Below are positions 48,301 through 56,043 of a stretch of 64,000 bases of DNA, piece by piece. Location of the stretch: the NCBI RefSeq assembly GCF_006335015.1, contig NZ_VDGT01000008.1, forward strand, positions 186,001 to 250,000, in the 5' to 3' direction. The notes beneath the pieces are model-generated. The model did not search any database. It saw only the letters and a list, made by a program, of their open reading frames with translations, and was not told the origin of the DNA. The position numbers were made by a program, and so were the translations under genes. Source of the DNA: Streptomyces sedi (GTDB taxonomy: Bacteria > Actinomycetota > Actinomycetes > Streptomycetales > Streptomycetaceae). The first letter of the stretch is position 1. The number at the start of each line of letters is the position of its first letter.

Positions 48301-48939
48301 CTCGTGGCCGATCAGATGCAGCATGTCGTAGTAGATGCCGGCGCCGGTGCCGCCGGAGACGGAGAACGCCACGAACACGTCGCAGCCCTCGATGTGCCCC
48401 CCGCCCAGCTCCCGCAGGTCACCGCCGGAGCCGGCGATGGCGCCGATCGCCTCGCGCAGCGGCGCGGCGACGGGTTCGAGCCCGTTGCGCAGGGTGGCGA
48501 GCAGCGCCGCCCGCCCCACGGACGGCAGTTGGCCGGCGCCGGCGCTCAGCGGCGCGACCCGGGGCTCGCCGACGGTCGGCGGAAGCCATTCCAGCAGTTT
48601 CTCCGGCGTGGTGACCCGCAGCCTTTGCGTGACCTCCGTCGAGCTGCCCAGGCCCGCGGGCAGCAGGTCGTGGATGGCGCGCGCCGTCTTGCGGTAGGCC
48701 GCCGCCTCCGGCCCCTTGGCGCTCAGGTGCGGCAGCTGGTGCAGCTCCGACTCGCTGAAGTCGGCGTAGACGAACTGGGTGCACTGCGGCAGTTCGAACC
48801 GCTCGCGCTGGTTTCCGTTGACCAGCGCCATGCCGTCGGGGCCGCACAGCTCGCGGCGGAGCGTGCGCTCCAGCTCGGCACCGATCCGGTTGCCGCTGCC
48901 GCCCAGGCCGACGAAGAGCATGGGTTGGTAGATCTTCAT
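45376..48939 (-). CDS. Tubulin-like GTPase protein
   Basis: A 1187-residue protein of the prokaryotic tubulin-like group. The N-terminus KIYQPMLFVGLGGSGNRIGAELE is the nucleotide-binding strand-loop, and FSVSGGTGAGIYYDMLHLIG (about 195) is the tubulin/FtsZ G-box (GGTGxG). The T7-like and C-terminal parts are long and helical. The last 120 residues are charged and repetitive (KREQERAEERKREEERKRDDRSD), then acidic, ending DQFDDWGEQDGGDETTEEGW. Such proteins occur in predicted NTPase-based conflict systems and may polymerise or act as switches. It begins 15 bp after the vWA gene. Confidence 0.85.
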   Translation of the reverse strand: MKIYQPMLFVGLGGSGNRIGAELERTLRRELCGPDGMALVNGNQRERFELPQCTQFVYADFSESELHQLPHLSAKGPEAAAYRKTARAIHDLLPAGLGSSTEVTQRLRVTTPEKLLEWLPPTVGEPRVAPLSAGAGQLPSVGRAALLATLRNGLEPVAAPLREAIGAIAGSGGDLRELGGGHIEGCDVFVAFSVSGGTGAGIYYDMLHLIGHEFGNAFGGALEGVKIYPLVVMPSAFPPEAGGGREAELNAGRALVDIARLVDSQNAPEARGEFGDAAEDTPGVHYPKGGRVTLRPSTVQTAILFSKPVGLQPEDLRRSVTATVMSLIGTELGDENAAGLAGGDYQTFAAQFVNKAVERSSPSRSGIGYRGMSTSLAASLTMPVDDLAEIVAGRLLAAGVRGMADAALRTTSEGRQRVTELFRAAGVGDLWDRAPKPVADPDPLPRGSRNIAQALRDRQDDMEDGLRRLRLDLDRDMQKMVEDFRPMAAFREKLGEWGPFQLEQVLLGQSEHPDRVARVGLVGMLDNRRNPPERPEHVQLTAPPIPPVRRPLAGLAPARWGDAEVQGCVTAQNAWYQYQANLLWHAAWKDYESRWRPALTRSVREVGELVRALRTHQEDESRAFAERRKHLFRDDRKGVSYLLPPRNNLRSFYDAAFERLMQQYGLAEGQDAARLLERMVERDVWQRALGLARLSKGQAVAEIKQVVEPKVKELFTTQGVVDGRPLLPSLEELLRAAAGDAEAGTTVAESWLVELRSQLAKLLPVGFVPDGNGPLKILIVHPQTEAVTRIEQYLRSALNLPRDTAQTIEFRPVSTDSITVVLLRSGMSLTDISEVGHVLRLWADAKDQARRDDALDWRQRLGYRDDWLASTEEDRQRILHRLLCMVWNDRVLLRGDPASPTAVRFRLRDDGNAAMTLKLDAWGDGLSSWTGLLRAYERFALLKDGQIVDDVCDRLMQAQPDGLTTSPVPPSRLFRRLVHEVAPDQRDLIEVLKEERGGRANSWLAPMRNFWQVTFEGALDLPFPGTHQGSAYLSLRELLHNAERGKREPEDDRLQARLAAKQEERKRKREQERAEERKREEERKRDDRSDRWGRSDRSDRTDDWHSDRRHGGEAEGDGGGGGRGGAGEPPAEDEGWERDGDPAPDGGANGRGSGGRSPDASPSDSPSDQFDDWGEQDGGDETTEEGW

Positions 48940-48954
48940 GTGTCGTCCCTCGGG

Positions 48955-51276
48955 TCAGAAGTCCGTGCCGTTGTCGGGTCCCGGGCCTGTCGCCCCTGGG
49001 CCGTCGGCCGGTCGTGGCCGGTTCGTGGGGCGTGCGGCGCGGAACGGGCGCCTTCGCGGCGCCTCCTTCCTCGGGTCGGGGGAGCGCACGGCGACCTCGA
49101 TGTCGTCGTCGATCGGCAGTCCCGTCCCCGCGGCGAGGTCGCGTTCCTGGCCCCTGGGCGGCTTCAGGCGCAGCGCGCCGTTGGCCCTGCGCCGCAGCTC
49201 GTAGACCGAGGCACCGGCCGAGCGCGCCGCGACCAGCGACGGCCGGCCGCCGGTGCCGCGCTCGACCCGGAAGTAGAAGACCCGGGGCTTGCCCCTGATC
49301 CGCTGCTCGTCGATCCGGTGGCCGGACTGCCGCAACTCGACGCTGTGGCCGCCGAGTTGCCGGCGCCGCCGGGTCGCGGCCCGGCGGCCGGCGACCCAGG
49401 TGGCCAGCGCCGCGGCGACCAGCGCACCGGCGATCACCGCCCACCGGAACCGGTCCCACCAGGTGGGCGGCGCGGTGACCGTGACGTCGAGGAACGCCTC
49501 GTGCACGACCCGCTCCCCTTCGCTGGCGTCGACGACGGCCAGCACCCCGCCGGTGTTCCCCAGCGGCGTGTCGTCGCCGAACGTCACGGTGAACGGGACG
49601 GACTCCTCGCTCCCCGGCTCGACCCGCACCTCGGCCGGCGCGACCCGCACCCCGCCCTCGCCGGTGTCCCTCGACTCCAGCCGCAGGTCGTGCGGTTGGC
49701 CGTCGGTGTTGCCCACCAGCAGCTCGCCCTCGACGGTCCCGCCGGGGTGCACCTCGTCCTCGTCGAACGTCACCAGCGCGTCCACCGCCGGCGGCCCCTG
49801 GGTGGCGCGGGTGTAGAACGGGCGCTCGTCGGCGACCACGCCGGGCGCCGCCATCTCGCTGGTGAAGACCAGCTGGCCCGTCGCCTCGTCCGGCACGGTG
49901 AACTCGCCGCTGAAGACCAGGTCCCCCGCGTCGCGGTCCCCGCCCGTTCCCCCGTCGCCGAGCGGCACCGGGACCGGCGCGAAGCCGTCGCCGGTGAGCA
50001 GCGCCGACGCCCGGATGCCGGCGACCAGCTCCGGGTCGTCGACGGTGACGTTCTCCCTGGTCTGGAGGCGCGCCTCGACCAGCACCCGCTCCCCGGGGCT
50101 GGGCGAGGGCGGTTGGACCGTCACCGAGGAGAGCAGCCGGCCCTGCCATATCGCGCTGACGACGGCCTCCCGCGGCGGCCCCTCGTCCTGCGGCGTCAGC
50201 CGCACCCGCCAGGTGCCGGGCTTCGGGTCGCTGACGCGCAGCGCCTCGACCGCCGTGTTCCGGCCGCTGACCTCGAACGTCGAACCGTCGAACTCGCCCT
50301 GGACCGGCACCTCCCGGTCGTCCGGGTCGTAGTAGGTGACGTCGACGCCCGGCACGCCCTTGGCGACGGTGATCGACCCCTCGGTCGCGATCGGCGGGAT
50401 CGTCACCTCCAGATCCACCGGGGGCACCCCGCTCTCGCCGATCTCGACGGCCGCGCAGCGCGCGGCGGCGAAGGTGCGCTGCAACGCCTCCAGCAGATCG
50501 CCCGAGGCGCCCACGACCGTCATCTCCGGCACGGCGCCGGGGAGTTCGGCGCAGCCCTCGACATAGCCGCCCGCCGCCATCCCGGCCAGCGCCTCCTCGT
50601 CGATGTCGTCGCCGAAGCCCAACGGCCAGATCTGGACGCGGTTCTCCCTGGCCCGGGCGAGGGTCTCGCCGAGCGCCTCCCGCGCGTTGCGCTGCCGAGC
50701 CTCGGGGCTGCCGCCGTAGTTGAGGCTGTCGCTCACGTCCAACCGGCCGTCGGTGAGCAGGAAGACGACCCTGGGGGTCTCCTCGTCGCCCCGCGCCAGC
50801 CGGTCGACGGCCTGCGCGAGCGCCGCCGGGTGGTCGGTGCCGGGGCCGATCAACTCGCGGTCGGGGGAGGCGAGTTCCTCCACGCACTCGCTGATCCGCT
50901 GCCGGCCCGCGGCGTCCAGCTCGGTGCCCTGGCACGCCTCGACCGCCGCGACCTGGCCCTCCTCCTCCGCGCTGCCGAAGCCGATCACGGTGGCGCGGGA
51001 ACGTTCGGACAGCTCGGCCTGCGCGATGGTGGTGGCGGCGTCGACCTCCCGCCGCAGGTCCTCTTCGGAGAGGCTCTCCGACTGGTCGACGACGATGGTG
51101 AAGTCGATCGGGGCGACCCCCGGGTCGCCGCTCTCGCCTCCGCCCTCGCCTCCGCCCTCGCCGTCGTCCTGCGCGGCGACCGGCGGGGCGAGCGCGGCGC
51201 CGAGCGCCAGCAGCAGCCCGGCGACGAGCGGCGCCGCCGCCCGGCGCCCACGCCGGGTCGTGCGCCGGGCGCTCAC
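48955..51276 (-). CDS. Secreted vWA-domain membrane protein
   Basis: A 773-residue protein. Signal peptide at 1-36 (APLVAGLLLALGAALAPPVAAQ). vWA domain at about 52-240 with an intact MIDAS: VVDQSESLSE (DxSxS) and FLLTDGRLD. Beta-rich exterior region to about 600. One membrane helix (WAVIAGALVAAALATWVAG, near 615), then a cytosolic tail of about 140 residues with a folded segment (VELRQSGHRIDEQRIRGKPRVFYFRVERG) and a basic Pro-rich end. It could sense something outside and signal to NTPase partners. GTG 51276 overlaps the SPFH-like stop as GTGA. Confidence 0.85.
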   Translation of the reverse strand: MSARRTTRRGRRAAAPLVAGLLLALGAALAPPVAAQDDGEGGGEGGGESGDPGVAPIDFTIVVDQSESLSEEDLRREVDAATTIAQAELSERSRATVIGFGSAEEEGQVAAVEACQGTELDAAGRQRISECVEELASPDRELIGPGTDHPAALAQAVDRLARGDEETPRVVFLLTDGRLDVSDSLNYGGSPEARQRNAREALGETLARARENRVQIWPLGFGDDIDEEALAGMAAGGYVEGCAELPGAVPEMTVVGASGDLLEALQRTFAAARCAAVEIGESGVPPVDLEVTIPPIATEGSITVAKGVPGVDVTYYDPDDREVPVQGEFDGSTFEVSGRNTAVEALRVSDPKPGTWRVRLTPQDEGPPREAVVSAIWQGRLLSSVTVQPPSPSPGERVLVEARLQTRENVTVDDPELVAGIRASALLTGDGFAPVPVPLGDGGTGGDRDAGDLVFSGEFTVPDEATGQLVFTSEMAAPGVVADERPFYTRATQGPPAVDALVTFDEDEVHPGGTVEGELLVGNTDGQPHDLRLESRDTGEGGVRVAPAEVRVEPGSEESVPFTVTFGDDTPLGNTGGVLAVVDASEGERVVHEAFLDVTVTAPPTWWDRFRWAVIAGALVAAALATWVAGRRAATRRRRQLGGHSVELRQSGHRIDEQRIRGKPRVFYFRVERGTGGRPSLVAARSAGASVYELRRRANGALRLKPPRGQERDLAAGTGLPIDDDIEVAVRSPDPRKEAPRRRPFRAARPTNRPRPADGPGATGPGPDNGTDF

Positions 51277-52523
51277 GGCGCGTCCCAGTCGTCGAAGGTG
51301 TCGCTCGCGCGCCCACCGCGGTCGTCCCCGCGGTCGTCCCCGCGGTCACGCCCGGCGGAACGGGAGATCCGGTCGGGCGCCCGGCCCGGACCGCCGCCCG
51401 GCTCGTCGTTCCACGGCTCCCAGTCGCCCTCCCGCACGCCCCCCGCGCGCGGGCCCGGCGCGTCCGCCCGGCCGCCCTCCGGCTCCTCTTCCTCCCAGAA
51501 CGGCCGCCGCCCGGGCTCCCTCTCGCGCTCGCCCAGTTCACGCCGGTCGCCGCGGCGCGGCAGCACCTGGTCCATGGTGCTGCCCACGACGCCGTCCGCC
51601 CTGTTCCGCAGATAGCGGATGACCTCGTACATGTGCTCGCCGATGTCGTGCCGCTCCAGGTGGCCGCTGTCGAGCATCCGGCTGAACAGCTCGATCGAGA
51701 CCTGCTGTTCGTCCCGCCACTCCTGACGGATCAGGTTGCGGATCTCCAGCTCCTGACCCGGGTTCCTGGCCATGAACTCGGCGATCTGCGCGATGTTGCC
51801 GCGCCTGAGCATCTCCTCGAACGCCCGGGCGCGCTTCGCGACCCGCTGCGACTGCCAGTCCTCCCGAGCCTCGGTGATCTCCAACTCGTGGCGCAGATCG
51901 GAGTGTTCGCGCTGCTGGCCGGCGGCACGGCGGCTCAGGTCGATGAAGACGTGCACCGTGGTGTGCAGCCCCAGCTCGGCGCCGAAGGCGAACCGCCCGG
52001 AGAGCAGCTCGTCCCGCACGGCCTGGTCCACCCGTTCCGCCTCGGTCAGCCGGAACCGCCGCGAGATGCCCCGCAGATGGAAGCGCAGCTCGTCGCCGAG
52101 CAGCTCGGCGATGTCCCACACCAGCCGCTCCACCACCAGGTACGGGTCCCGCACCTCCCAGTGCACCCGCGCCCGGGCCGCGAACGACTCGGAGTCGCCG
52201 GCGGCCGGCAGGGCGATGTCGAACTGGCGCACATGGCGCCCCATCGCGACCTCGAAGACCGTGTAGGGCCCCCGGAACAGCGGCTTGTCGTGGTCCTCCC
52301 GCCGGTCGGGCCACCACACCGAGTGGCCGCCGTTCGGGTAGCGCAGCACGGCGATCACCTGACCGCTGGTCTGCCGGTAGGGGACCTCGCACTCCCGCAG
52401 CAACGGCCCGGCCGGCGCCTCGCGCCGGCCCGCACGCTCCCCGGCGCGCTTTCGGCCCTTCCCCCGTTGGTCCCCGTCCTCACGACCCGGCCCGCCGAAC
52501 GCGCCGGGTTCCCTGTCACTCAC
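51273..52523 (-). CDS. SPFH/band-7-like protein of the conflict operon
   Basis: A 416-residue soluble protein from GTG 52523. Residues about 45-210 (ALPAAGDSESFAARARVHWEVRDPYLVVERLVWDIAELL, then LRGISRRFRLTEAERVDQAV) resemble the SPFH fold, in which strands of the form V-x-V-x-W-x-V-x-D-P precede helices. A long charged helix (about 210-320) likely makes a coiled coil. The tail is Gly/Arg/Asp-rich and ends FDDWDAP. SPFH proteins form membrane rings; there is no membrane helix here. The assignment is tentative. Overlaps with both neighbours. Confidence 0.65.
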   Translation of the reverse strand: MSDREPGAFGGPGREDGDQRGKGRKRAGERAGRREAPAGPLLRECEVPYRQTSGQVIAVLRYPNGGHSVWWPDRREDHDKPLFRGPYTVFEVAMGRHVRQFDIALPAAGDSESFAARARVHWEVRDPYLVVERLVWDIAELLGDELRFHLRGISRRFRLTEAERVDQAVRDELLSGRFAFGAELGLHTTVHVFIDLSRRAAGQQREHSDLRHELEITEAREDWQSQRVAKRARAFEEMLRRGNIAQIAEFMARNPGQELEIRNLIRQEWRDEQQVSIELFSRMLDSGHLERHDIGEHMYEVIRYLRNRADGVVGSTMDQVLPRRGDRRELGEREREPGRRPFWEEEEPEGGRADAPGPRAGGVREGDWEPWNDEPGGGPGRAPDRISRSAGRDRGDDRGDDRGGRASDTFDDWDAP

Positions 52524-54955
52524 CGGTCGGTACTCCCTCCTCGCGCCGCACGCCACAGGCGGCGCGCGACCTCCGTCTCCAACGGGCGGTCCAGATCGCG
52601 GACCTGACGGTCCAACAGATGACGCAGCCGGTCCCGGTCCCTGGCGTCCAGCAGCAGCAGCGGCAGAAAGCCCGCGAGCGACGCCAGCTGCTCCTCGTCC
52701 CCCGCCGCCCGCCGCACCCAGCTGCCCAGCGCGTCGAGCGCCGGCGCGGAGGACCGCGCGGTGGTGAGCGCGTAACGCGTCAGGTCCGCGAGCCGCCCCG
52801 CCAGCTCCGGGTGCGCCACGACCAGCGCGCCGCCCAGCGGCCAGTCCGAACGCCGCTCCCACTCCTCGTTGTCCCGCAGCCCCCACAGAAAGGTCGTCGG
52901 GGTGCGGATCGCGCGCAGCACCGTGAGCAGCACCAGGTCCGCGTAGGGGCGACGGCCGTCCCGCAGCCACCGGCCCAGCCGTTCGACCACGGCCGCCGGC
53001 TCGGGGCCCGCCAGCAGCCGGGCCACGCTCAGCGAGACCGCGGCCAGCAGCGCGCCGTCCTCGTCGCGGCGGACCGCCTTGCCCAACTCGTCGAGCGAGG
53101 CCCCCACCGAGCCGGCCGCCAGCCCGTAGCCGTGGGCGACGACCGCGGCCTTCCGCAGCCCCGGGTCGGGGCCCTTCGCCCACTGCTTCAGCAGGCTCAT
53201 CACCGCGGGCCGCACGCCCGGCTCGTGGGCCGCCCGCGACAGCACGGTCGCGACGGCCAGCCGGGGACCCTCCTGGTCGCCGAGCGCCATCGGCCGCACG
53301 AGGTCGCCGAGCCCGTGCATCCAGTCCCAGGAGCACAGCACCCCGGCGGCCACCGCGGCGCGCACCCACACGGCGGGGCGCGGATCGTCGCACAACTCCC
53401 GCAGCCAGCGGCAGATCGGACCGCGCGCCGAGTGGTGCCCCTCCCACACCTCGCGCAGCACGGCGGTGGCCAGCCCGTTCCCCCGGAACGCGACGACACG
53501 CGCCGGCACCTGCGCCAGCCCCAGGTCCACCATGCCGTCGCCGAGCCGGGCGCGGGCCAGCGCGGGACGCAGCTCGGCGTGGGTGCCGAAGAGCCGGCGC
53601 CCCGGCGGCTCCTCGGGGGCCAGGGTGATCCCGAACTCCCAGGCCAGCCGGTCGGCGGCCTCGGTGGCCAGCCCGTAGGGCGAACCGTTGAAGACCGCGA
53701 CGGAGATCCGGAACGCCGCCGTCCGCAGCGCGGGCAGCGCCTCGGGCAGCCGGCCGGGCCGGTCGGCGCCGGCGAACCACACCCGCGCCTGCCGCGTCAC
53801 GAACCCGGCGCAGGCCGCCCGCAGTTCCTCGTCCGTCGTCTCGCCCAGCTCGCGGCGCGCCAGATGGTCGGCGAGCCGGGCGGCCTCCGCCGGCAGCAGC
53901 TCGTCCAGGCCCAGCGCGCGCCGCACCTCCTCGTCGCGGAACCGCGCCAGCGCCGCCTCCAGCGCCCCCTCGGGCGCCTCGCGCAGCCGCCGCCGCAGCT
54001 GGCGCCGCAGCACCTCGTCCGCCGGCGGCGGGACGAACCCCACCGCGTGCCGGCCGCGCAGCAGCCGGTCGGCCGCGTCGCCGCCCACCACCAGCACGCC
54101 GAAAGCGCCGGCCTTCGCCAACCGCGCGCCCAGCCGGTCCAGATGCATCTCGGCCAACGGCCCGACGGCGCCCGCCCCCGCGCCGCCGTCGGCGCCCGCG
54201 GGCGCCTCGGGCGCCGGGGCGTCGGCGGCGTCCTCGTCGGGCAGCCGCAGCAGATAGCCGGCGCCGGCGCGGAACAGCTCCTCCCGCAGCGTGCGCGGAT
54301 CGGTCGCCGGGTCCAGCCGGTTGACGCCATCGGTCGCCACCTCGGCGAGTAGCGCCAGCGCGGTGGTGCCGCGCCCGGTGCCCGGCTCGCCGCAGACGAC
54401 CAGCAGGTTTCTGGCGCGCAGCAGTCGCTTCATCCGCGCGTAGCCGGGCGCCTGGAGATAGACGGCGCGCAGCTGCCGCAGCTCCTCCTCGGGAACCGGC
54501 CCGTCGACCAGCGCGGTGCCGGCGGTCCAGGCCGGGTCGAGCTGGTTGACGAAGAAGTAGTTGCCCTCGAAGTACTGGTTGTCCCGGCCGACGGTGAGGG
54601 TGCGGGAGGGCGCGAGGTTCGCGCGCGCCGCGCGCGCGGTGGCCGCGCCGCCGCCCTCCTCGCCGTCGCCCAGTCCGCCGACGGCGGAACGGAACGGGTC
54701 GGGCTGCTCGGGCTGCTCCGGCTGCTCGTCGCCGCGTTCCCCGCGTTCCCCGCGTTGGTCGCGTTGGTCGCGTTGGTCGCGTTGGTCGCGTTGGTCGCGG
54801 GCGTCGCGTCCGTCACGTGCGTCGCGGGCGTCGCGTCCGTCCCGTCCGTCCCGTGCGTCGCGGTCGCGTTCGTCGGCGGAGCCGGCCCCCTCCGCCGGCT
54901 CCGCCGCGTGCCCCGCGTCGGGCGGGGCGTCCTCGGGCTCGTCCCGGTCAGCCAT
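52520..54955 (-). CDS. Helical-repeat ATPase-like protein with degenerate P-loop
   Basis: An 811-residue protein. Residues 1-90 are charged repeats (RDQ and related triplets). Near 121 is GRDNQYFEGNYFFVNQ, which resembles the tail of the cyclase-like partner. The nucleotide-binding loop reads CGEPGTGRGTTALALL (about 183-198), in which Arg replaces the Walker A Lys, so catalysis is doubtful. From about 420 to the end are HEAT-like helical pairs (AVWVRAAVAAGVLCSWDWM, GLRKAAVVAHGYGLAAGSV, and so on). ATG 54955 overlaps the cyclase gene by 8 bp. It may be a scaffold or a receptor. Confidence 0.75.
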   Translation of the reverse strand: MADRDEPEDAPPDAGHAAEPAEGAGSADERDRDARDGRDGRDARDARDGRDARDQRDQRDQRDQRDQRGERGERGDEQPEQPEQPDPFRSAVGGLGDGEEGGGAATARAARANLAPSRTLTVGRDNQYFEGNYFFVNQLDPAWTAGTALVDGPVPEEELRQLRAVYLQAPGYARMKRLLRARNLLVVCGEPGTGRGTTALALLAEVATDGVNRLDPATDPRTLREELFRAGAGYLLRLPDEDAADAPAPEAPAGADGGAGAGAVGPLAEMHLDRLGARLAKAGAFGVLVVGGDAADRLLRGRHAVGFVPPPADEVLRRQLRRRLREAPEGALEAALARFRDEEVRRALGLDELLPAEAARLADHLARRELGETTDEELRAACAGFVTRQARVWFAGADRPGRLPEALPALRTAAFRISVAVFNGSPYGLATEAADRLAWEFGITLAPEEPPGRRLFGTHAELRPALARARLGDGMVDLGLAQVPARVVAFRGNGLATAVLREVWEGHHSARGPICRWLRELCDDPRPAVWVRAAVAAGVLCSWDWMHGLGDLVRPMALGDQEGPRLAVATVLSRAAHEPGVRPAVMSLLKQWAKGPDPGLRKAAVVAHGYGLAAGSVGASLDELGKAVRRDEDGALLAAVSLSVARLLAGPEPAAVVERLGRWLRDGRRPYADLVLLTVLRAIRTPTTFLWGLRDNEEWERRSDWPLGGALVVAHPELAGRLADLTRYALTTARSSAPALDALGSWVRRAAGDEEQLASLAGFLPLLLLDARDRDRLRHLLDRQVRDLDRPLETEVARRLWRAARGGSTDR
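54752..54796. repeat. Minisatellite of five perfect 9-bp units
   Basis: Five tandem GCGTTGGTC units inside the N-terminal coding region of the ATPase-like gene, encoding (DQR)n on the minus strand. Similar but imperfect triplet-multiples (GCGTCGCGT, GTTCCCCGC) flank it over about 54730-54870. Unit length keeps the frame, so copy number can vary without frameshift. Confidence 0.8.
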
Positions 54956-55889
54956 GGAACCGTCCCCCCTCGTCGGAGCCGTCGGAGCCGTGGGAGTCCG
55001 TGGGCCTGTGGATGCCGGTGAACGGGCCGTGGAACACGTTGTCCTGGATCACCTGGTTGTCGCCGCGCACGTGGAACACCGGGCGCGGGCGCGGGGCGTT
55101 CGCCGCGCGCGCCGGCGCATCGTCACCGGTGTCCACCGGGTCGGGTCCCGGCCGAGGCGGCGGGCGCCCGGGCAGCAGAAACCACGCGTACTCGTCGGTC
55201 TCCTTGTTGCCGACGCGGAGGCGCGCGTACCGCTCGGGCTCGATGTAGCGGCCCCCCTCGCGCACCACCGTGCGGTAGAGCGTGTCGGAGACCACCAGCA
55301 GCAGGTCGGCCCGCGCCCCGTCGATCGCCCTCCTGGCCGCCTCGCTGTCGCAGAGCCGGCAGGCCAGGTCGACCGCCCGCCCCACCAGGCCCCGCGCGTC
55401 GAACGTCACGGGGCCCGCGTGCATCGCCACCCGTAAGCGCAGCGGCACCCCGCCGGCCCGGTTGTGCGCGCGCACGCCCTGGTGGAGGGTGTCCACCCAG
55501 ACGCCGACCATGTCGGCGGCGGGGAACGTCGGTTCCACGGTGGCGAGGACGCCGTCGCCCCGGTCCTCGTGGCGGGACTCGCCGGGGAGGACCCCGACCA
55601 CCTCGAACGCCTCGTCGAACGCCCGGTACAGCGCCTTTCGCTGCGCGATCTTCGCGTCCATTCCGAGACGGCCGGAACCGCAGGCGTCGACGGAGATCAC
55701 CAGCCGGCTGAGTGCCCTTTCGGGCTCCCCCCGTTCGGCCTTCCGCCGGTCACCCCGTCCGCCCGCGCGTAAGTGGTTTCGGTCGGACGTTCCGTCCGCC
55801 GCCCGTTCACGCGCGCTTTCGGGAACTCCCCGGCCCCCTCCGCCGGTCCCCTCCCCGGCACCGAATGCCGTTCCCATGTCCTCCCCCAC
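54948..55889 (-). CDS. Class III nucleotide cyclase-like protein, first gene of the conflict operon
   Basis: A 313-residue soluble protein. The cyclase-homology domain spans about 60-245. LVISVDACGSGR supplies the first metal Asp, DRGDGVLA the second, and GRAVDLACRLC is the VNxAxR motif with Asn changed to Asp but Arg kept. LRVAMHAGPV is also typical. So it keeps both metal ligands yet differs in one transition-state residue. The C-terminal tail (FHVRGDNQVIQDNVFHG) resembles a segment of the next protein. It has two TTA codons (55770-55772, 55434-55436), so bldA may gate the whole operon. ATG 55889 has GGGGGAGGA upstream; a second ATG lies at 55877. Confidence 0.8.
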   Translation of the reverse strand: MGEDMGTAFGAGEGTGGGGRGVPESARERAADGTSDRNHLRAGGRGDRRKAERGEPERALSRLVISVDACGSGRLGMDAKIAQRKALYRAFDEAFEVVGVLPGESRHEDRGDGVLATVEPTFPAADMVGVWVDTLHQGVRAHNRAGGVPLRLRVAMHAGPVTFDARGLVGRAVDLACRLCDSEAARRAIDGARADLLLVVSDTLYRTVVREGGRYIEPERYARLRVGNKETDEYAWFLLPGRPPPRPGPDPVDTGDDAPARAANAPRPRPVFHVRGDNQVIQDNVFHGPFTGIHRPTDSHGSDGSDEGGRFHG

Positions 55890-56043
55890 GTCCTCCCCCT
55901 TCGCGGGCCGCCGTTTCCCAGACGAGTGTGGACACCCACTCGTCGGCGCGATGTAGCCGTTTACACACCCGGCACAACTTTCTCGAACGGCACCCCGCCC
56001 TCCGCTTTTCCGTCCTCGGGGCCGTGGTGTCGGTTTCGCGCTC

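Noticed and set aside
45220..51615. A 2131-codon open frame on the plus strand
   Set aside because: It is antisense to the overlapping vWA, tubulin-like and membrane protein genes; composition is that of a GC-rich shadow frame (Arg, Val, Gly, Pro, Ala, Gln) with no domain or ribosome binding site.
54730..54870. Tandem short repeats as a possible CRISPR array
   Set aside because: Units are 9 bp without spacers and lie in frame inside a coding region.
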